DNA of 64,000 nt, taken from NCBI GenBank assembly GCA_052170315.1, contig JBQNAT010000009.1, positions 1 through 64,000 on the forward strand. The letters run 5' to 3'. Position numbers and translations under genes: made by a program. Below the pieces are notes generated by a model. The model searched no databases, was not told where the DNA came from, and saw nothing but the letters and a program-made list of their open reading frames with translations. Below, piece by piece: positions 51,188-60,064 of this stretch (position 1 is the stretch's first letter; each line of letters opens with the position of its first letter). This DNA is from UBA9732 sp052170315. GTDB lineage: Bacteria; Spirochaetota; Spirochaetia; Sphaerochaetales; Sphaerochaetaceae.

Positions 51188-52207
51188 ATGACTATTTTGG
51201 TTACAGGTGGGGCCGGCTTTATTGGTTCAAACTTTATTTACATGCTTTTATCCGAGTGCCGGAGTTGGCGTGTCGTATGTGTTGATGCTCTAACATATGC
51301 CGCCAACATTCATACTTTGAATGAGGCAATGAAGAGCCCGAACTTCGTTTTCTATAAAGAGGACATCAGAAACAGGGAGGGTATCTTCAGAATCTTTGAG
51401 AAGGAGAAGCCGTCCGTCGTAGTGAACTTCGCTGCGGAAAGCCATGTGGACAGATCTATTGAAAATCCCGGAGTATTCCTGGAGACAAATATTCTTGGAA
51501 CAGCAGTGGTTATGGATGCATGCCGCAAATACGGTGTGGAGCGTTTTCATCAGGTTGGTACTGATGAAGTATATGGTGATCTTCCATTAGACAGGCCAGA
51601 TTTGTTTTTCCGTGAAGATACCCCAATACATACTTCATCTCCATACTCAACTTCCAAGGCATCCGCAGACTTACTGGCCTTAGCATACCATAGGACATAT
51701 GGTTTGCCGGTTACAATCTCCCGCTGCTCAAATAACTACGGCCCTTACCAGTTCCCTGAAAAGCTTATTCCGCTGATGATCAACAATGCTCTTCATGATA
51801 AGGCTCTTCCTGTATATGGAGAAGGGCTAAATGTACGTGACTGGCTCTATGTAAAAGACCATTGCTCCGGAATACTGTCATGTATTGAGAAAGGCAAGGA
51901 AGGTGAAGTCTACAATCTTGGCGGCCACAACGAAATGGCCAACATTGATATAGTCAAGCTTATCCTGAAAGAGCTTGGAAAGCCTGAATCCCTGATAACC
52001 TATGTCACTGACCGTAAGGGACATGACCTGAGGTACGCCATAGATCCATCCAAAGCAAATAAAGAGTTTGGATGGAGGCCAACCACTATGTTCAAAGATG
52101 GAATTAAGCTTACAATCAAGTGGTACAGAGATCACATGGATTGGATGAATGAATGTACATCAGGAGAGTATATGAAGTACTATCAGCAGATGTATGGAAA
52201 CAGATAA
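51188..52207 (+). CDS. rfbB: dTDP-glucose 4,6-dehydratase
   Basis: 339 residues. TILVTGGAGFIGSNFIYMLL, VVNFAAESHVDRSIENPGVFLETNILGT, HQVGTDEVYGDLPLD, YSTSKASADLLALAYHRTYGLPVTISRCSNNYGPYQFPEKLIPLMI and NVRDWLYVKDHCSGI are complete family signatures (YxxxK active site). Product dTDP-4-keto-6-deoxyglucose. AGGAGGGC precedes the ATG. No rfbD follows; the next gene is an aminotransferase. Confidence 0.96.
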   Translation: MTILVTGGAGFIGSNFIYMLLSECRSWRVVCVDALTYAANIHTLNEAMKSPNFVFYKEDIRNREGIFRIFEKEKPSVVVNFAAESHVDRSIENPGVFLETNILGTAVVMDACRKYGVERFHQVGTDEVYGDLPLDRPDLFFREDTPIHTSSPYSTSKASADLLALAYHRTYGLPVTISRCSNNYGPYQFPEKLIPLMINNALHDKALPVYGEGLNVRDWLYVKDHCSGILSCIEKGKEGEVYNLGGHNEMANIDIVKLILKELGKPESLITYVTDRKGHDLRYAIDPSKANKEFGWRPTTMFKDGIKLTIKWYRDHMDWMNECTSGEYMKYYQQMYGNR

Positions 52208-52230
52208 TTGACTTCTAGGAGAGAAAGATA

Positions 52231-53358
52231 ATGGCAATACAGGTTTTGAAACCAAAATTTCATGTTGATGAATGTCTTGATGCAGTAAGGGAATGCCTTG
52301 AAAAAGGATGGACCGGGATGGGGTTTAAGACGGCGGAATTTGAGGAAGCTTGGAAGAAATATACAAGGCACAAGTATGCTTACTACCTAAATTCCAATAC
52401 GGTGGGACTTCACCTTGCAGTGAAAATTCTGAAGATGAACAACAATTGGAGAGATGGTGATGAGATTATTACTTCTCCGATAACTTTTATATCAACGAAT
52501 TTGGCAGTAATGTACGAGAACATGAAGCCTGTTTTTGCTGATGTGGATCAATATTTGTGCATTGATCCAGCTGATGTCGAAAAAAAAATCACCCAAAGGA
52601 CAAAGGCCGTAATCTTTGTTGGATATGGCGGACGTGTGGGACAGCTCGAGAAAGTTATTGATATTTGCAAGAAACATGGTTTGAAACTTATCTTAGATGC
52701 GGCGCACATGTCTGGCACCAGGGTAAATGGTATATGCCCTGGAACGTGGGATGGAGTTGATGTCGCGGTTTATTCTTATCAGGCTGTAAAGAATCTTCCG
52801 ACCGGTGACAGTGGATGTATTTGCTGGGCTGATGAAAAATCTGCCAACCTTACAAAAAAGCTCGCTTGGTGTGGAATTGATAAAGATACTTATGCACGAT
52901 CAAATAAAGGGACATATGTATGGAAGTATGACGTAGATTATGTTGGCTACAAATATAATGGAAATGCCATAATGGCAGCAGTTGCACTTACTCAGCTTAA
53001 ATATCTCGACGATGACAATAAAAGACGCAGAGAGATTGTCGAAATGTACAATGAAGGCTTCAAGGATAATCCAAAGATAAAGATTATTCCTGCAAACTAT
53101 CCGGATGAATGTTCTTATCATCTTTATGAGCTTGCTGTTCCAGACAGGGAAGATCTCTTGAATAAGCTTTCTGCCGAAGGAATTAATTGTGGGGTACATT
53201 ATAGAGACAACTCTGAATATAGTATTTTTGTATATAATGAGGGTACTTGCCCAAAAGCCCATGATATCAGTCAACATTTGATTACCATGCCATTACACAT
53301 GTGGCTGTCGGATGATGATGTAAGCTTGATTATAAATAAAGTAAATGAATTTGTTTGA
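52231..53358 (+). CDS. DegT/DnrJ/EryC1-family sugar aminotransferase
   Basis: 375 residues, PLP dependent. N-terminal FEEAWKKYTRHKYAYYLNSNTVGLHLAVKIL and EIITSPITFISTNLAVMYENMKPVFADVD; FVGYGGRVGQLEKVIDICKKHGLKLILDAAHMSG; the internal lysine in SYQAVKNLPTGDSGCI. Family members make 3- or 4-amino sugars from dTDP- or UDP-ketosugars. With RfbA and RfbB upstream a dTDP-amino-dideoxy sugar is expected (inference). Preceded by AGGAGAGAAA. Overlaps the GNAT gene by 14 bp. Confidence 0.92.
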   Translation: MAIQVLKPKFHVDECLDAVRECLEKGWTGMGFKTAEFEEAWKKYTRHKYAYYLNSNTVGLHLAVKILKMNNNWRDGDEIITSPITFISTNLAVMYENMKPVFADVDQYLCIDPADVEKKITQRTKAVIFVGYGGRVGQLEKVIDICKKHGLKLILDAAHMSGTRVNGICPGTWDGVDVAVYSYQAVKNLPTGDSGCICWADEKSANLTKKLAWCGIDKDTYARSNKGTYVWKYDVDYVGYKYNGNAIMAAVALTQLKYLDDDNKRRREIVEMYNEGFKDNPKIKIIPANYPDECSYHLYELAVPDREDLLNKLSAEGINCGVHYRDNSEYSIFVYNEGTCPKAHDISQHLITMPLHMWLSDDDVSLIINKVNEFV

Positions 53359-53974
53359 TATGGAAGAAAGTGCTCCAGTTAGTCTACGGTCTATTTCATT
53401 GTCCGACATATTTAGTATTGTCAGATGGAGAAATTCCTCATCTGTATACTGTAATCTAGTCTCTCACGACGAGCTCTCAATAGAGCAGCATCTCAGATAT
53501 TATGAGAGGTATATAAAAACGGGTAAATGTTACCAGTTCATTATTGAATGGAGTTTTAAAAATTCAAAATTGGATATTGGGACAATATTCATAAAGAATA
53601 TAGATTACAAAAATTCAAAAGGCGAACTTGGTATCTTTATTGGGGAGAATCAGGCCCGTAAAAAGGGGCTTGCTAAGTTTGTCGTAAGTAGAATTTTGGA
53701 AGTTGCTTTCAATGATTTGAAATTGCAGATGATGATATATTTGCCTGTTATCGAGGATAATATTCCCGCAATAAAAACATATTTAAAAGAAAGTTTTGAA
53801 ATCGAAAGCAAACTTCGTTGTGATTTTCTAGACAAAGATATTAATAAGGATGTATTGATTATGGTGATATTAGGTCAAGATTGGACAAAAAAGCACATCT
53901 CTCCTAGGGGGAAAATTAGCAACTGTATGCTGGTATCTTCAATCTGTATTGATAATGGAGAACAGATAGCATGA
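53345..53974 (+). CDS. GNAT-type acyltransferase
   Basis: 209 residues. RSISLSDIFSIVRWRN begins a GNAT fold; GELGIFIGENQARKKGLAKFVVSRIL contains the acetyl-CoA loop (QARKKGLA, RxxGxA-like); IYLPVIEDNIPAIKTYLKESFEIESKLRCDF completes it. PseH/FdtC-like enzymes acylate amino sugars at the nucleotide stage. AT-rich; coupled to the aminotransferase (14-bp overlap) and to the ATP-grasp gene (4-bp overlap). Confidence 0.75.
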   Translation: MNLFDMEESAPVSLRSISLSDIFSIVRWRNSSSVYCNLVSHDELSIEQHLRYYERYIKTGKCYQFIIEWSFKNSKLDIGTIFIKNIDYKNSKGELGIFIGENQARKKGLAKFVVSRILEVAFNDLKLQMMIYLPVIEDNIPAIKTYLKESFEIESKLRCDFLDKDINKDVLIMVILGQDWTKKHISPRGKISNCMLVSSICIDNGEQIA

Positions 53975-55092
53975 ATAAGAGGCTTGCAATATTAGGGGCT
54001 AATGCTTCTATTTCAGTTCTTATTAGGAAGGCTAAGTCTCTTGGTTACGAAACCCATGTATTTGCATGGGCTTGTGGTGATCCAGGAGAGAAGGAAGCAG
54101 ATTTCTTTTATCCTATCAGTCTGATAGACAAAGAATTAATTCTACAAAAATGCCGTAAGATAGGAGTTTGTGGTGTATGTTCCATTACTTCTGATTTTGC
54201 TGCTCCTGTAGTTGCGTACGTAGCAAGGGGTCTCGGTCTACCAGGTAATCCAGAAAAGACTGATATCGTTGCTCGGAATAAGTATGAAATGCGAAAGGCG
54301 TTTCAAAAGTATGGTGGGATTTATTGTCCGAAGTTTGCTGAAGTTGATGATAGTTTTTGCGATTCTGCTGTTACGGGTTTTCAATTCCCAGTAATTGTAA
54401 AACCTACTGACAGATGGAGCAGCAAAGGTATTACGCGTGTTGACAGCAAAAACGAACTTCAAAAGGCTGTCAATTTCGCTGTTAGTGAATCAATTGAGAA
54501 GAAAGCTATAATAGAAGAGTTCATGGATGGTCCTGAATATAGTGCTGAATGTATCGTATATGAAGGAGAACCTACAGTTCTCACCTTTACAAAAAAGAAC
54601 ACGACCGGCTTCCCCCATTATATAGAGACAGGTCATACTCAACCTTCTGATATACCTCTAAGAGAGCAAGAAAAGATAAAAGAAAAAGTAAAACGAGCTA
54701 TTCGAGCTTTGGATATCACTAATAGTGCTGCTCATGCTGAGTTTAGAATTCTAAAAAACGGTGAGATAGGTTTCATGGAAATTGGAGCAAGAATGGGGGG
54801 AGACTGTATTGGTACCGATCTAACCCCCATATCTACCGGTATGGACTATACAAAGATGGTAATTGATGTTGCATGTGGTAATGCGCCTGATTTTACAGTA
54901 TTTGGTGACCCACAGCCGATATCTGTTAGGTTTATTCTTAACTCAGATGATTTTGACAGGTTTGAATGTTTTGTACATGAATATCCGTCAAAGGTTGTCA
55001 GATATGAGATTAATCAATCTCAGATTAATTCTACAGTAGTAGATAGCTCCACTCGGCACGGTTTCTATATTTTTTATTGCAAGGGGGTTTAG
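53971..55092 (+). CDS. ATP-grasp ligase of the amino-sugar module
   Basis: 373 residues. N-terminal pre-ATP-grasp Rossmann MNKRLAILGANASISVLIRKAKSLGYETHVFAW; central PVIVKPTDRWSSKGITRVDS is the ATP-binding P-loop of the grasp fold; AIIEEFMDGPEYSAECIVYEGE and IGFMEIGARMGGDCIGTDL supply the metal-binding residues. The family makes carboxylate-amine bonds (biotin carboxylase/CPSase-like). Lying between an acyltransferase and an aminotransferase, I infer it joins an amino acid or carboxylate to the amino sugar. Direct substrate unknown. Confidence 0.82.
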   Translation: MNKRLAILGANASISVLIRKAKSLGYETHVFAWACGDPGEKEADFFYPISLIDKELILQKCRKIGVCGVCSITSDFAAPVVAYVARGLGLPGNPEKTDIVARNKYEMRKAFQKYGGIYCPKFAEVDDSFCDSAVTGFQFPVIVKPTDRWSSKGITRVDSKNELQKAVNFAVSESIEKKAIIEEFMDGPEYSAECIVYEGEPTVLTFTKKNTTGFPHYIETGHTQPSDIPLREQEKIKEKVKRAIRALDITNSAAHAEFRILKNGEIGFMEIGARMGGDCIGTDLTPISTGMDYTKMVIDVACGNAPDFTVFGDPQPISVRFILNSDDFDRFECFVHEYPSKVVRYEINQSQINSTVVDSSTRHGFYIFYCKGV

Positions 55093-55094
55093 CA

Positions 55095-55760
55095 GTGGTT
55101 AAAGAATTCATTTTTGGCTCCAATCCGTTAGCCAGAATTCTGGAATACTATCTTGTAAATGATGGACACATTATAAATTCTTATGTTGTAAATGAGCAAT
55201 TTTTACCGTTAGCAAATGAGGACTTTGACATCCCAGTACGATCGATTGAAGAAGTAATTTCAGAGTATGGTAGTGAAACAATAGGTGTTTATGTTACTGT
55301 TGCATACGCACATATGAATAGTTACAGAAGGCAAATATACAAATGGTTGCATGCAAATGAAATCAAAATCTTATCGTATTATCATCCTTCTTCTGTTATC
55401 TCTGAAAATGCTAATTTAGGAGAAGGGAATATTTGTCTTGAAAATAGCGTGATTCAACCATTTGTTTCAATTGGAGATGGCAATATTATTTGGAACAATG
55501 CCTCAATATGCCATGATACAATTATTGGATCTTTCAATTATTTGGCACCATCGGCAACGGTTGCTGGTAAATCGTTTATTGGTGATATGAATTTTATAGG
55601 GGCTAATGCAACCATTAGTAATCATATTCGAATCGGAAATTCGAATCTAATTGGGTCAGGAGCCTTTGTTGATAAATCTTTAGAGAGTGGAATGGTTTTT
55701 TTCCCTAGTCGTGGACAAATTTCAAGCAAACTGAAGAGTGATGAAGTGACCTTAAAATAG
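55095..55760 (+). CDS. PglD-like hexapeptide sugar N-acyltransferase
   Basis: 221 residues from GTG at 55095 (GGGGG six bp upstream; an in-frame TTG at 55077 is less likely). N-terminal Rossmann-like part binds the sugar nucleotide (EFIFGSNPLARILEYYL); the C-terminal left-handed beta-helix shows repeated hexapeptides (AHPSSV-like YHPSSVISENANLGEGN, IIWNNASICHDTIIGSFN, VAGKSFIGDMNFIGANATISNHIRIGNSNLIGSGAFV). PglD/PerB family enzymes acetylate amino sugars. Last gene of the locus. Confidence 0.85.
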   Translation: MVKEFIFGSNPLARILEYYLVNDGHIINSYVVNEQFLPLANEDFDIPVRSIEEVISEYGSETIGVYVTVAYAHMNSYRRQIYKWLHANEIKILSYYHPSSVISENANLGEGNICLENSVIQPFVSIGDGNIIWNNASICHDTIIGSFNYLAPSATVAGKSFIGDMNFIGANATISNHIRIGNSNLIGSGAFVDKSLESGMVFFPSRGQISSKLKSDEVTLK

Positions 55761-56028
55761 TTCGGGAATTGTAGGGGTCTAATCAACTTCTCCGATACAT
55801 AGAATCTGATGACTGTGTCATGATTTGTAATGGAGATTTCGATCCGAGGTATCTGGATTCCTTCTACGAAAAGGGTAAGCGTCAAATCGTTGTCTGATTT
55901 GCTTCGTTGAATAATATGAGACACTCAATACATGAGTGGATCAAACACGTTTGCCGCGCAGCCTGTAGGGTTCTGTCCTGTCCGGATCCGGCTTGGCTAC
56001 GAGTCATCTCCTTGTAGCCTCTGCTTCC

Positions 56029-56418
56029 TTAGATGTCACATCTTCCCGGCAACATAGCCGTCCATGCTTGTTCGTCACCGTCCTTGATTGTGTTCGCATG
56101 CAAGAACAGATGGGTCAGATAATCATGGACGTTGATGCCCATGGCCTTACAGGTCTCTACAATGGAGTAGAAGAAAGCAGATACCTGAGCGCCGGACTCC
56201 GTGATGTTGAACAGCCAGTTCTTCCTGCCCACAGTGAATGGTCTGATTGCGTTCTCGGCTCTCTGGTTGCTGCTTGTGGCAAACGGATAATCAAGAAACC
56301 GGACAAGTGTTTCCCACCTGTCCAGAAGATACTGAAGTGCAGTCTTCAGCTTTCCGATGACCTTGTTTTCATTCTCAACACTTTCTTCGTATTTTGTTAC
56401 TTTATTAGGTAACCGCAT
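56029..56418 (-). pseudogene. IS66-family transposase C-terminal fragment
   Basis: About 129 residues of the minus strand match the end of IS66 TnpC: GKLKTALQYLLDRWETLVRFL, then NQRAENAIRPFTVGRKNWLF with the catalytic Glu, SAFFYSIVETCKAMGINVHDYLTHLF and a terminal MLPGRCDI. The N-terminal three quarters are gone, replaced by the ATPase gene at 56405. The 270 bp on its left (55761-56028) hold no gene I can name. Confidence 0.85.
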
Positions 56419-57601
56419 CCAAGCTTTCTTTCTTTAAAAAATCCTGAAGTGATATGTGCAGGACTGTACTTGTAGAGAAGTCAACTGAATCTGTAGTGAT
56501 TAGAATCTTTTTTCTTGACTGGTCTAACACATTGAAAAGAGCCATTTCTCGTTTGTAGGTGCTTTCCTCTGCCACTGAGTAGGCAACTTGAATCAAATAT
56601 TCTTTTCCTCCCTTTCGGGCAAGGAAATCAATTTCCCGGCTGTCTTTGTTGAAGACATGAATTTCATAACCCATATAGATTAATTCGTTATAGACTATGT
56701 TTTCCAGATTGTGTGTCAGGTCAAATCTGCCTTTCTGCTGGCGGATGGTGTTGAAAGAGACATCTTCGTCGTAAACCTTTGTATAATAACATAGTACCCG
56801 TTTGGAACGGGTAGAGTATGGGGCTACCTTTCGTATTACATATGCTTCTTCCAAATAGGATAGATACTTCATCACCGTGTTTATAGAGCATGTCAGCTTT
56901 TCGGACTTGATATAATTCAGGATTGAATTGGCACTGAATATCCGAGCGTTTGACATCAAAACATAGTTGGCCAGTCTTTTGAAAAGATCTGTTTTCTGTA
57001 TTGAATAGCGATTGAGGATATCATTCACTACAATCGTTTGGTTCAAGTCGTTCAAGTACATTATCATGGATTCTTCATTCGGCATCTCAATTACTTTAGG
57101 GAACCCTCCATAAATGAGGTAGCTTGAGATAGGATAATCTCTGTCCAATTCCTTTGCATATTCACATATTTCTTTATATACAAAAGGACGGACGCAGAAT
57201 GAAACATACCTTCCGCTGAGTTCTTTCGTAAATTCTTTTGAAAGAAGCCGAGAATTACTTCCTGTAATGAAAAGGGAGATGTTTTCTAATCTGAGAGAAC
57301 GGCAGGCGATATTCCATCCATCAATGAGCTGTACTTCATCAAGAAACACATATAGTTTCTTCCCTTCCGGAATTTGGGATTTTACATATTCTGTCAATGA
57401 AATAGCGTCATTCATCTGTGTCGAATACTCTATATTCTCAAAGTTGATTACTAGAACAGATTTTCCTTCAGCTTGGAGTTCTTCTGCTATTTGAGAAAGG
57501 ATTACGGATTTGCCGCATCGGCGTATTCCTGTAATGACTTTAATCAGATCACTTTCATAGAAAGGTCTTATCTGGTTGATGTAATGATCCCGAACTATCA
57601 T
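56405..57601 (-). CDS. DUF4143-type AAA ATPase (COG1373)
   Basis: 398 residues. P-loop KVITGIRRCGKSVILSQIA, Walker B LYVFLDEVQLIDGW, sensor SLFITGSNSRLLSKEFTKELSGRY, then the C-terminal DUF4143 region with HNLENIVYNELIYMGYEIHVFNKDSREIDFLARKGGKEYLIQVAY, resembling a PD-(D/E)xK nuclease-like fold. The family is widespread, mobile and of unproven function, perhaps toxin-like or phage-related. Its position over the truncated IS66 end and its composition suggest horizontal gain. Confidence 0.88.
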   Translation of the reverse strand: MIVRDHYINQIRPFYESDLIKVITGIRRCGKSVILSQIAEELQAEGKSVLVINFENIEYSTQMNDAISLTEYVKSQIPEGKKLYVFLDEVQLIDGWNIACRSLRLENISLFITGSNSRLLSKEFTKELSGRYVSFCVRPFVYKEICEYAKELDRDYPISSYLIYGGFPKVIEMPNEESMIMYLNDLNQTIVVNDILNRYSIQKTDLFKRLANYVLMSNARIFSANSILNYIKSEKLTCSINTVMKYLSYLEEAYVIRKVAPYSTRSKRVLCYYTKVYDEDVSFNTIRQQKGRFDLTHNLENIVYNELIYMGYEIHVFNKDSREIDFLARKGGKEYLIQVAYSVAEESTYKREMALFNVLDQSRKKILITTDSVDFSTSTVLHISLQDFLKKESLDAVT

Positions 57602-58113
57602 GATTCTCGCCTCTGTGGTTATTTAAACTGAAAGATGTGTTGAAAGTCAAGCAAAGTTTTCAGATATAGTGAAAAATATGTCTAATGCATCAAAACCTCT
57701 CATTAATAGTGAAAATAATGTAGGGTTCAACGAAAAATTTTCAGTGTACAATCCAAAATGATTGATATGCTGAGGAATTTCAGGACACTTTCTGTTCCCT
57801 ATGCGTTGATTCAGGCGACACTTCAATTCCCATTGCCAAGATAACCATTACAGATTTCATTCCACTGCACGATAAACCATGACAATATCTTTTTCTCTGC
57901 CTGATTCCGGGAACACTTTCCCTGAACACTGACTGATATTCAGTACAGTTTTCTTTTAGCTTAACTTTCCAACAGTAATTGTTCTTTGTATATGGAATGA
58001 CAGCCAATTGAAAAGGTAAAAGCAACAAACCTTAGCCAAAGCCTACGGGTCATACCATGTGAATTATTCTATCGTGTATTTTATTTTTTCTTCTGTCATG
58101 CAATAATAAAGCA
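57602..58113. other. Intergenic, no recognisable gene
   Basis: About 510 bp between the ATPase and nfeD. Open frames in it are short, interrupted and lack recognisable motifs or ribosome sites. The AT-rich left part has several copies of a TAGTGAAAA-like word (57668, 57708). Possibly decayed sequence of a mobile element; nothing firm. Confidence 0.4.
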
Positions 58114-58566
58114 ATGGAAAGTTTAATACCAATTATGTCATGGATTTGGCTGGGTGTATTTGTCTTATTGGTCACAATAGAAGCTTGCACGCTGGCACTT
58201 ACAACAATTTGGGGCGCAATCAGCGCTCTTGTGTTGATTTTCGTTTCTCGAACCGGACTTGCTCTCAAATGGCAGATTTTAATTTTTCTCTGTTTAACAA
58301 TTTTCCTGTTGTTAACGACAAGGCCTTTCGCAATTAAGGTGCTAAAGTTAAACAAACCTACTAATTTCGCCGCAATCATTGGTCAGAAAGTCGTTGTAAC
58401 TAAGAGAATTAAAGCTTTTGAGAAAGGTGAGGCAAGAAGTAAAAACGGAGTAATCTGGACCGCTTATTCCAATGACGGAACAGAAATTGAAGAAGGCGCA
58501 ATTTGTAAAGTGGTTTCCGTTGAAGGAAACACAATCATGCTTGAATCTAAAGGAGATGATAAATAA
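58114..58566 (+). CDS. NfeD-family membrane protein
   Basis: 150 residues. Three membrane segments (WIWLGVFVLLVTIEACTLALTTIWGAISALVLIFVS and WQILIFLCLTIFLLLTT) precede a C-terminal OB-fold domain (IIGQKVVVTKRIKAFEKGEAR, VIWTAYSNDGTEIEEGAICKVVSVEGN). It is the short NfeD form without a ClpP-class protease domain and pairs with the SPFH protein encoded next (1-bp overlap, TAATG). The pair maintains membrane microdomains or quality control. Confidence 0.9.
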   Translation: MESLIPIMSWIWLGVFVLLVTIEACTLALTTIWGAISALVLIFVSRTGLALKWQILIFLCLTIFLLLTTRPFAIKVLKLNKPTNFAAIIGQKVVVTKRIKAFEKGEARSKNGVIWTAYSNDGTEIEEGAICKVVSVEGNTIMLESKGDDK

Positions 58567-59459
58567 TGTTCTATATTTTTATAGTAATTTTCATAGTTAT
58601 TTTGTTGATTATTCTTTTCAATGTCCGAATTGTTCCGCAGGCTGAAGCCTATGTAATTGAAAGACTGGGCGCCTATTCAACTACCTGGAAAGTTGGACTC
58701 CATGTTAAGATGCCGTTTATTGACAGGATTGCAAGAAAAGTATCCTTGAAAGAAAAAATTCTTGATTTTCCTCCGCAGCCTGTTATTACAAAAGACAACG
58801 TAACAATGTCTATTGATACAGTCGTCTATTTTCAGATAACAGACCCCAAACTGTATACATACGGAGTAGAGCATCCGGAAGGGGCACTGGAAAATCTCTC
58901 CGCTACGACACTGAGAAATATAATAGGTGAACTTGAACTGGATGAGACCCTTACAAGCCGTGATGTAATTAATACAAAAATGCGCGGAATACTTGATGAA
59001 GCGACAGACCCGTGGGGCATTAAGGTTAACCGTGTTGAAGTTAAAAATATAATACCGCCCGATGCAATTAAAGAAGCAATGGAAAAGCAGATGCGGGCCG
59101 AAAGAGAGAGAAGAGAATCTATTCTTGTCGCTGAAGGTAAGAAACAAAGCGCTATCCTTGTGGCGGAAGGTCACAAACAGTCTTTGATTCTTGAAGCCGA
59201 AGCTGATAAGGAAGCTGCAATTAAAAAGGCTGAAGGCGAGGCTTCCGCAATCCTTGCAATACAAAAAGCAAAGGCTGACGGTATACGAATGATAAAGGAT
59301 GCTCAGGCAGATGATTACGTTGTAAAAATGCGCAGCCTTGAAGCTCTGGAAAAAGTAGCTGACGGGCAAAGTACAAAGATTATTATCCCTTCAGACATCC
59401 AGGCTCTTGCCGGTCTTGTGACTTCAGTAGTTGAGGTGGCAAAAAGTAATAAAAAGTAA
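58566..59459 (+). CDS. SPFH/Band 7 protein (QmcA/stomatin-like)
   Basis: 297 residues. An N-terminal membrane anchor (IFIVIFIVILLIILFNV) precedes the SPFH domain: VRIVPQAEAYVIERLGAYSTTWKVGLHVKMPFIDRIARKVSLKEK, PPQPVITKDNVTMSIDTVVYFQITDP, NIIGELELDETLTSRDVIN and WGIKVNRVEVKNIIPPDAIKEAMEKQMRAERERRE. A long alanine/glutamate/lysine coiled coil follows (residues ~180-260). It forms oligomers at the membrane together with the NfeD protein upstream. Confidence 0.94.
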   Translation: MFYIFIVIFIVILLIILFNVRIVPQAEAYVIERLGAYSTTWKVGLHVKMPFIDRIARKVSLKEKILDFPPQPVITKDNVTMSIDTVVYFQITDPKLYTYGVEHPEGALENLSATTLRNIIGELELDETLTSRDVINTKMRGILDEATDPWGIKVNRVEVKNIIPPDAIKEAMEKQMRAERERRESILVAEGKKQSAILVAEGHKQSLILEAEADKEAAIKKAEGEASAILAIQKAKADGIRMIKDAQADDYVVKMRSLEALEKVADGQSTKIIIPSDIQALAGLVTSVVEVAKSNKK

Positions 59460-59476
59460 GTTTACTTGTGGTGTTG

Positions 59477-59500
59477 TGTTCTAAAACATGTTCTAAAACA
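59477..59500. repeat. 12-bp tandem duplication TGTTCTAAAACA
   Basis: Two perfect adjacent copies, each itself nearly palindromic (TGTT...AACA), 18 bp after the SPFH gene stop. Possibly a weak hairpin site; no function assigned. Confidence 0.5.
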
Positions 59501-60002
59501 TGCTTGAAATATTAATGAATAGCTGATGTATTAGTATCTGTACTTACGTAATTTTACATCAAAAAAGGGCGGCCCCGAACCTCTTCTTCCCGTAAAAAGT
59601 GTCCATACCCGTGGAGAAACTTTTTGAATGCATGCGGGAAGTCCGCCGCATCTCCGCAGATACCCCGGTAGAAATAGATGATATAGTCATCCCGAACATG
59701 CTTTTCCTTAACTGCGATATAATTGCCTGCAAAACCATCATGCCTGCAGGCTTCCAATAAGGCCGACCCTCAATTAAACATTTTAGTTTATTGTTTATAT
59801 CACAAGAAGATATTTCTCTTAAAGATATCCTCTCCCTGAATATTTCCGAATGTGTATCCGGGCATATCAAAGGTGGGTATGAGGTGATTTTGTATCCGTG
59901 AAAAAGGCTTTTCCATTTGCCTTCATATGGCGCTTGATGTCCCCGTATGCGAATCTTCTTCTTTATTTGCCATGATATGATTGTTTTGGGAGCTTTTTTG
60001 CC

Positions 60003-60032
60003 TTGCATTAAATTATTTTACTGTGATATTAT
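60003..60032 (+). promoter_or_regulatory. Likely promoter of the surface-protein pair
   Basis: TTGCAT at 60003-60008, an 18-bp spacer, and TATTAT at 60027-60032 preceded by TGA (extended -10). The gene starts about 33 bp later. An AT-rich run supports it. Confidence 0.5.
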
Positions 60033-60064
60033 AATAATAGAGGTTTTTGAAACGGAGGCTTCAT

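Larger units (their letters stand above)
59460..60064. other. Intergenic, possible degraded coding DNA
   Basis: About 600 bp without an assignable gene. Overlapping open frames lie on both strands around 59554-60008, none with a recognisable motif or ribosome site. A 12-bp tandem duplicate TGTTCTAAAACA lies at 59477-59500. The right end carries the promoter for the next gene. Confidence 0.4.

Noticed and set aside
55622..55924. 100-residue minus-strand frame next to the IS66 fragment
   Set aside because: It overlaps the PglD-like gene and shows only a vague likeness to IS66 accessory proteins; not enough for a call.
57780..58028. 82-residue minus-strand frame before nfeD
   Set aside because: No recognisable family or start signal; interrupted in the other frames.
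59559..60008. 149-residue minus-strand frame and overlapping frames
   Set aside because: No motif, no ribosome site, competing frames of similar length on both strands; listed only as unexplained DNA.
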